A stretch of DNA of 64,000 nucleotides from Lamellibrachia satsuma (taxonomy: Eukaryota; Annelida; Polychaeta; Sabellida; Siboglinidae). Below are positions 60,280-64,000 of the stretch, piece after piece (position 1 is the stretch's first letter; every line of letters begins with the position of its first letter). Where the stretch lies: positions 1,193,501 through 1,257,500 of the forward strand of contig BSQZ01000037.1 in the NCBI GenBank assembly GCA_033239005.1, given 5' to 3'. The translations under genes and the position numbers were made by a program. Under the pieces are notes generated by a model. The model had not been told where the DNA came from, did not search any database, and saw nothing but the letters and a program-made list of their open reading frames with translations.

Positions 60280-60990
60280 TTTAATCTTGCAAACCAGTCT
60301 TAATAACAGGTACCAGCTTGTGACTGTACAATAAATTCTTGTCCTGTCATAGTCAATGAAAACAATTTGACAGATTACTCGTTTTTCACCCTACATGGTA
60401 GTTGTGTTTCTCACACAAACAGAGAAAGGGCTGCACAGGCACACAAAGCGCTGGTGGCCTGTTTCAACTCGCTCGGCGTTGGATGGCAGAGATCGGCGTG
60501 GAGGCCGTACGTTTTTGCCCAGCTCTTCCAGGGAACCCGGGCGTTTCCGTGCGAGAACCGCGTAATTTGTGCAGCCTTTTAGCGGGGGTGGCGGGAACCC
60601 ACCAGCAAGCGGATGGGGCCTGGAGGATTACTAACCCCCGCTTTTGTGTTTATTGAATTGTAAATAGTATCGGTGGTACTATGTTTGTGCAATTTGTATT
60701 TGTGGATCTTTTTTCCTTGTATTTCATAATTATGATTGAATCTTATCGAGCAGCAACAAGGGTTGTTTGCTAAATTAATCTAGCAAACCAGTTTTGACTG
60801 TTTGCTAATTTTATTTATACTAAGTAGTGACATGCACCAGCTTGTGTCCCCTGACTGTGCACATTGTTCAAGTCAGTGTGCACAGTGGCAATCCTTTTCC
60901 TGTCATTGTCAATGAAAATACCTTGGACAGATTGCCCATTTTGTACCCTACATTGTAGTTGTGTTTCTCACACAAACAGAGAAGTTGCTG
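60280..60990. repeat. Two overlapping copies of the 42.9-43.3 kb repeat with a GC-rich insert
   Basis: 60280-60440 and 60647-60990 each match parts of 42920-43320 (GCAAACCAGTC, CTGTCATAGTCAATGAAAA, GTGTTTCTCACACAAACA). Between them, 60441-60646 is GC-rich with an open frame (AHKALVACFNSLGVGW) of no known family. Confidence 0.7.
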
Positions 60991-60996
60991 TATAGC

Positions 60997-61011
60997 AATT
61001 AAATATACCCA

Positions 61012-61096
<85 letters not shown>

Positions 61097-61150
61097 GATA
61101 TATATATATATATACATTATATACATTATATTATCTGGGTATATTTAATT
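60997..61150. repeat. (TA)n tract bounded by a perfect 17-bp inverted repeat
   Basis: AATTAAATATACCCAGA at 60997-61013 and its exact reverse complement at 61134-61150 enclose the TA run. The whole can fold as one long hairpin. Confidence 0.93.
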
Positions 61151-61860
61151 ATTATGTAGAAGGCCTATAGTTGTTATATAAAACATGGAACATCAGCACA
61201 TTAAAAAATAAAACAATTGTATTAAAAATACAAATAATACACGTGCGACATCTCATTTATTCGGAACACAACTTTGCACAGAAATTAAAGTAAAACAACA
61301 AAACAGTACGTGTAGCTATAGGTACATCTAACACACATATATGCTTTACCATGCAAAGTTATAGAACCGAGATGTAATGGCTACTGCAATATGCATATGA
61401 AACGGTCTAATGCAGCAATAAGCACCTTCCGCACCTTTACGATAAAATAACGAAACCTTTACATCAATATCATAGGCGAACGGGATCGGCTCAATTTGGG
61501 GAGGGCCTTTTGCCCGAATATTCATGCGTCCTTTTCATGTTTGCGATTGAGCCAGGGGGAGGAGTGCTCACATCAGTTTTTGTCTGTAATATATTTATTA
61601 TTATATGTTCTGTTTGTTTCACCGTTATCTGTCGATTTCCGGTCAGTGCTACACCGCTGTTTTGCTTCTTTTAACAATTAATTTGTGTTTTGGTGCTGAA
61701 ATCCTTTCGTTACTTACATATTATATAATATATAACTACCAGACTAAATAATTAAATTCTTAATTACATATGTCATCACACAGAGATGGTAACTAACGTA
61801 TATCTACTGCACAAATGCATTTTTAACATCAGCATGGAAACGATGACAGTAGTGTACCAC
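61151..61860. other. Intergenic sequence; no gene recognised
   Basis: A 61-codon frame at 61496-61681 shows no domain. AT-rich otherwise. Confidence 0.5.
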
Positions 61861-61866
61861 ATATAA

Positions 61867-61994
61867 TCATAGTAACATGCTTACTGTAGATCACTTCATT
61901 TAAGAACCATCATATGCTGAATCAATTGAATCATAGTAACATGCTTACTGTAGATCACTTCATTTAGGAACCATCATATGCTGAATCAATTGAA
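61867..61994. repeat. 64-bp tandem duplication
   Basis: TCATAGTAACATGCTTACTG and the following bases to CTGAATCAATTGAA occur twice back to back with one A/G difference. Confidence 0.93.
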
Positions 61995-61999
61995 TGCAG

Positions 62000-62460
62000 C
62001 TAAAATGATTTAATTTTTTTTGCTAAATTATACTTTTTCCTTGCTTTATCTGTTGACATTAATAGTTGTAACTTAACATGACTGTTGCCATTTAAATAGT
62101 ATTCTGGTATGAATTTATGCCTACTTTCTTCAAAGAAGGTACTGTCAAACATGTAGTGAAGTTCGTCTCCGTTACAATCCATATTACATGTTTTGCACTT
62201 TAATTTATATCGATGGACAAATAGCAAACTTTAACTCATCTAGTTTGTGAGACATTTGAATTTGAATACAGACAAATGGACATGGCTATTCCTCCATTGG
62301 CTTGACTATGTCATGTTCACAAAACATTGACACACATATGTTTGATTTTTTTTCAATTCAATATCTTTATTGCAGACTCAACGATGCAGCATGTACATAT
62401 GTACATATAAAAACATAGAAATAAAGTAAACAAAATATAACAGTATTGCACAATGGGGCC
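62000..62460 (-). mobile_element. LINE C-terminal fragments and 3' tail
   Basis: The minus frame 62000-62227 reads CKTCNMDCNGDELHYMFDST and FIPEYYLNG, the Cys/His-containing C-terminus of many LINE reverse-transcriptase ORFs, lacking the last Cys. 62340-62460 (CAATATCTTTATTGCAGACT on the plus strand) resembles another LINE's reversed 3' UTR. The two may be different elements. Confidence 0.6.
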
Positions 62461-62469
62461 TACCAAATG

Positions 62470-64000
62470 TAGACACAATCATTAGGAAAGTGGATAAAAT
62501 TGTAAATAGAGGAGATGACATAATAGTATGCCTACCAGGGGCAAAAATAGAGGATATAGCAGAGAAGGCAGGACAAGTCATGGGTGGTGGCACGGGAGGT
62601 GCTGTTCGCGTGCATGTGGGAACGAACAATGCCAAGAAGGAGGGACCGTCAGCCATCGTTGGTAAGTACAGGAGGCTGATCAAGACAGTTAAAGAGCCAC
62701 GAGTTGGACAAATTGTATTGGGAGGCAGGGTTGAGGAGTATTGGAACTGTAGGTGGATGGCTATCAACACACAGGTACAGAAGGTATGCATGGAGGAGGG
62801 AGTAGGCTTCGTAGACATGTGGTTAAACTTTGTGTGAAGAGATGACTTTTTCATGAGAGATGAATTTCATCTGACAGGGAAGGGCGCTGCAGTTTTTGGG
62901 TGTGAGTTTGTCAGAGTTGTCGACGAGGGCACAGGTACCATAAATTACTTAAACTAGATGCACAGGGGTAACTGACAGAGAAAACTCAAAGGAGTACTAT
63001 TACAAATACACATCCAAAGAAATGTTCACCACTAATTTCGGACAATGAACTTAAATGTGTATGCTTAAATGCCAGGAGCATAGTAAATAAAAAAGTGAGT
63101 TAGACATTATGGTAGCAAATATTGATCCTCATGTAATAGGCATCACAGAATCATGGGCAAATGAAGATATATTAGATGCTGAGTTAGCACTGACAGGCTA
63201 TAATAATTATAATGTTTAGGAAGGATAGACGAGAAAGAAGGGGAGGTGGAGTAATTTTATATATTAAAGAATCTATCCAAGCATATGAAATAACACTGAA
63301 AAGTGAAGCAGATAGTGTGGAATTTTATGTAACGTAGTTACCAGGAACTCAACATTAACAATATGAGTAGTTTATCGTAGTCCTAACATAGGACAAGAGG
63401 AATATGCAAAATTACAAAAGGCGATGAGCAAGGGGGAATGTGTTATAATGGGTGATTTTAGCCATGGCCATATACAGTGGGAATCACTAGAGAGTGCTGG
63501 AGTTGACGACCATCAGTTTCTACTTCTAACACAGGATTGTTTCCTTACTCAACATGTCTTGGAACCAACCAGAGATGGGAATGTGTTAGATTTAATTTTG
63601 TCAAAAGAGGCTATTAGAAAAATTGCTCACAAACAGATGCTGTGGAGGGTATATAAACACATTGGAAATGAAGAAGACTACTCAAAACTACAAAGAGGCA
63701 TTTAACCTAGCTACAACTGAAATTAGAAAATCGAAAAGAAACTTTGAAAAAAATTTGGCAGGTAATATAATAAACAACAGCAAGAGTTTCTTTGTTTATG
63801 TAAGGAGTAAATAGAAAGTTCGAGATAAAATCGGACCACTGGAAAACAACAGTGAAAACATAATTTCATACGGGTTCCAAATGGGAGAGGTCCTGAATGA
63901 GTATTTCAGCTCAGTTTTTACCACAGAAGGTGTCAGCTCACTTCCAGTTCCATTTGCTATATTTGAGGGCAAAAATCAGAACATTTAGTGCAGTTATTTA
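62470..64000 (+). mobile_element. CR1-like LINE with esterase-like ORF1 and endonuclease remnants (runs off the window)
   Basis: 62490-62837 encodes IVCLPGAKIEDI, RVHVGTNNAKKEG, IVLGGRVEEYW and, after a TGA, RDEFHLTGKGAAVFG: the later blocks of the SGNH esterase domain known from CR1 ORF1 proteins (GTNN for the Asn block, DEFHL for Asp/His). From 63058 come NARSIVNKK, IGITESWANED and GGGVILYIKES, then IMGDFSHGHIQWESL, pieces of the apurinic-type endonuclease with GDFS in place of the usual GDFN. Frameshifts and stops are frequent. The frame after 63623 is the linker before the reverse transcriptase, which lies beyond the window. Confidence 0.85.

Noticed and set aside
62378..62854. 158-codon minus-strand frame
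   Set aside because: Antisense shadow of the CR1 ORF1 remnant, which has recognisable motifs on the plus strand.

Overview
The window is animal nuclear DNA. It has multi-exon genes with GT-AG introns, long (AT)n, (GT)n and (CA)n microsatellites, minisatellites, and relics of non-LTR retrotransposons (CR1-like and other LINE clades) and of a PIF/Harbinger DNA transposon. Nothing bacterial or viral is seen. Repeat content and gene types fit a marine invertebrate, possibly a lophotrochozoan or invertebrate deuterostome, but the sequence alone does not fix the phylum. Only two kinds of host gene can be defended: a secreted tyrosinase-family gene, present twice, and one glycine N-methyltransferase gene (GNMT).

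Layout. 1-15212 and 24450-39624 are two nearly identical copies of one segment, each carrying the whole tyrosinase-like gene (copy 1 coding span 3445-12815, copy 2 27881-37227) plus flanks. Between them, 15213-24449 is gene-poor and rich in tandem repeats, including a ~970 bp array of a 13-bp unit. From 37669 to 43065 lies a repeat block (A) of LINE and Harbinger relics, followed by a 28-bp minisatellite (43417-43808). GNMT occupies 44493-49199 in five exons. After microsatellites at 49.9-50.9 kb, 50930-56516 is an older, diverged second copy (B) of the repeat block, so direct repeats flank GNMT. The 57.6-64 kb end holds a third partial repeat (C), a 5'-truncated CR1-like LINE on the minus strand (about 58862-60279), and a second CR1-like LINE on the plus strand (about 62470 to the window end) with the esterase-like ORF1 domain and a decayed endonuclease.

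Gene function. The tyrosinase-like protein, joined from seven proposed exons, is about 524 aa: signal peptide, CuA-like region, CuB-like region, then a cysteine-rich tail. The fold motifs are intact, but two of the six expected copper-binding histidines appear replaced: the CuB His-His pair reads Thr-Ala, and the first CuA His aligns with Gln. Both copies share this, so the product is probably a secreted non-enzymatic tyrosinase-fold protein. GNMT (about 307 aa) looks complete and conventional: cytosolic SAM-dependent methylation of glycine to sarcosine. I see no functional link between the two genes.

The two 15-kb copies differ mainly in homopolymer length, with copy 1 longer in every run I compared. 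That one-sided pattern suggests a consensus-calling difference, so an assembly duplication (retained haplotype) must be considered beside a real recent segmental duplication. Most open frames in the window are microsatellite artefacts or chance frames and are left out.
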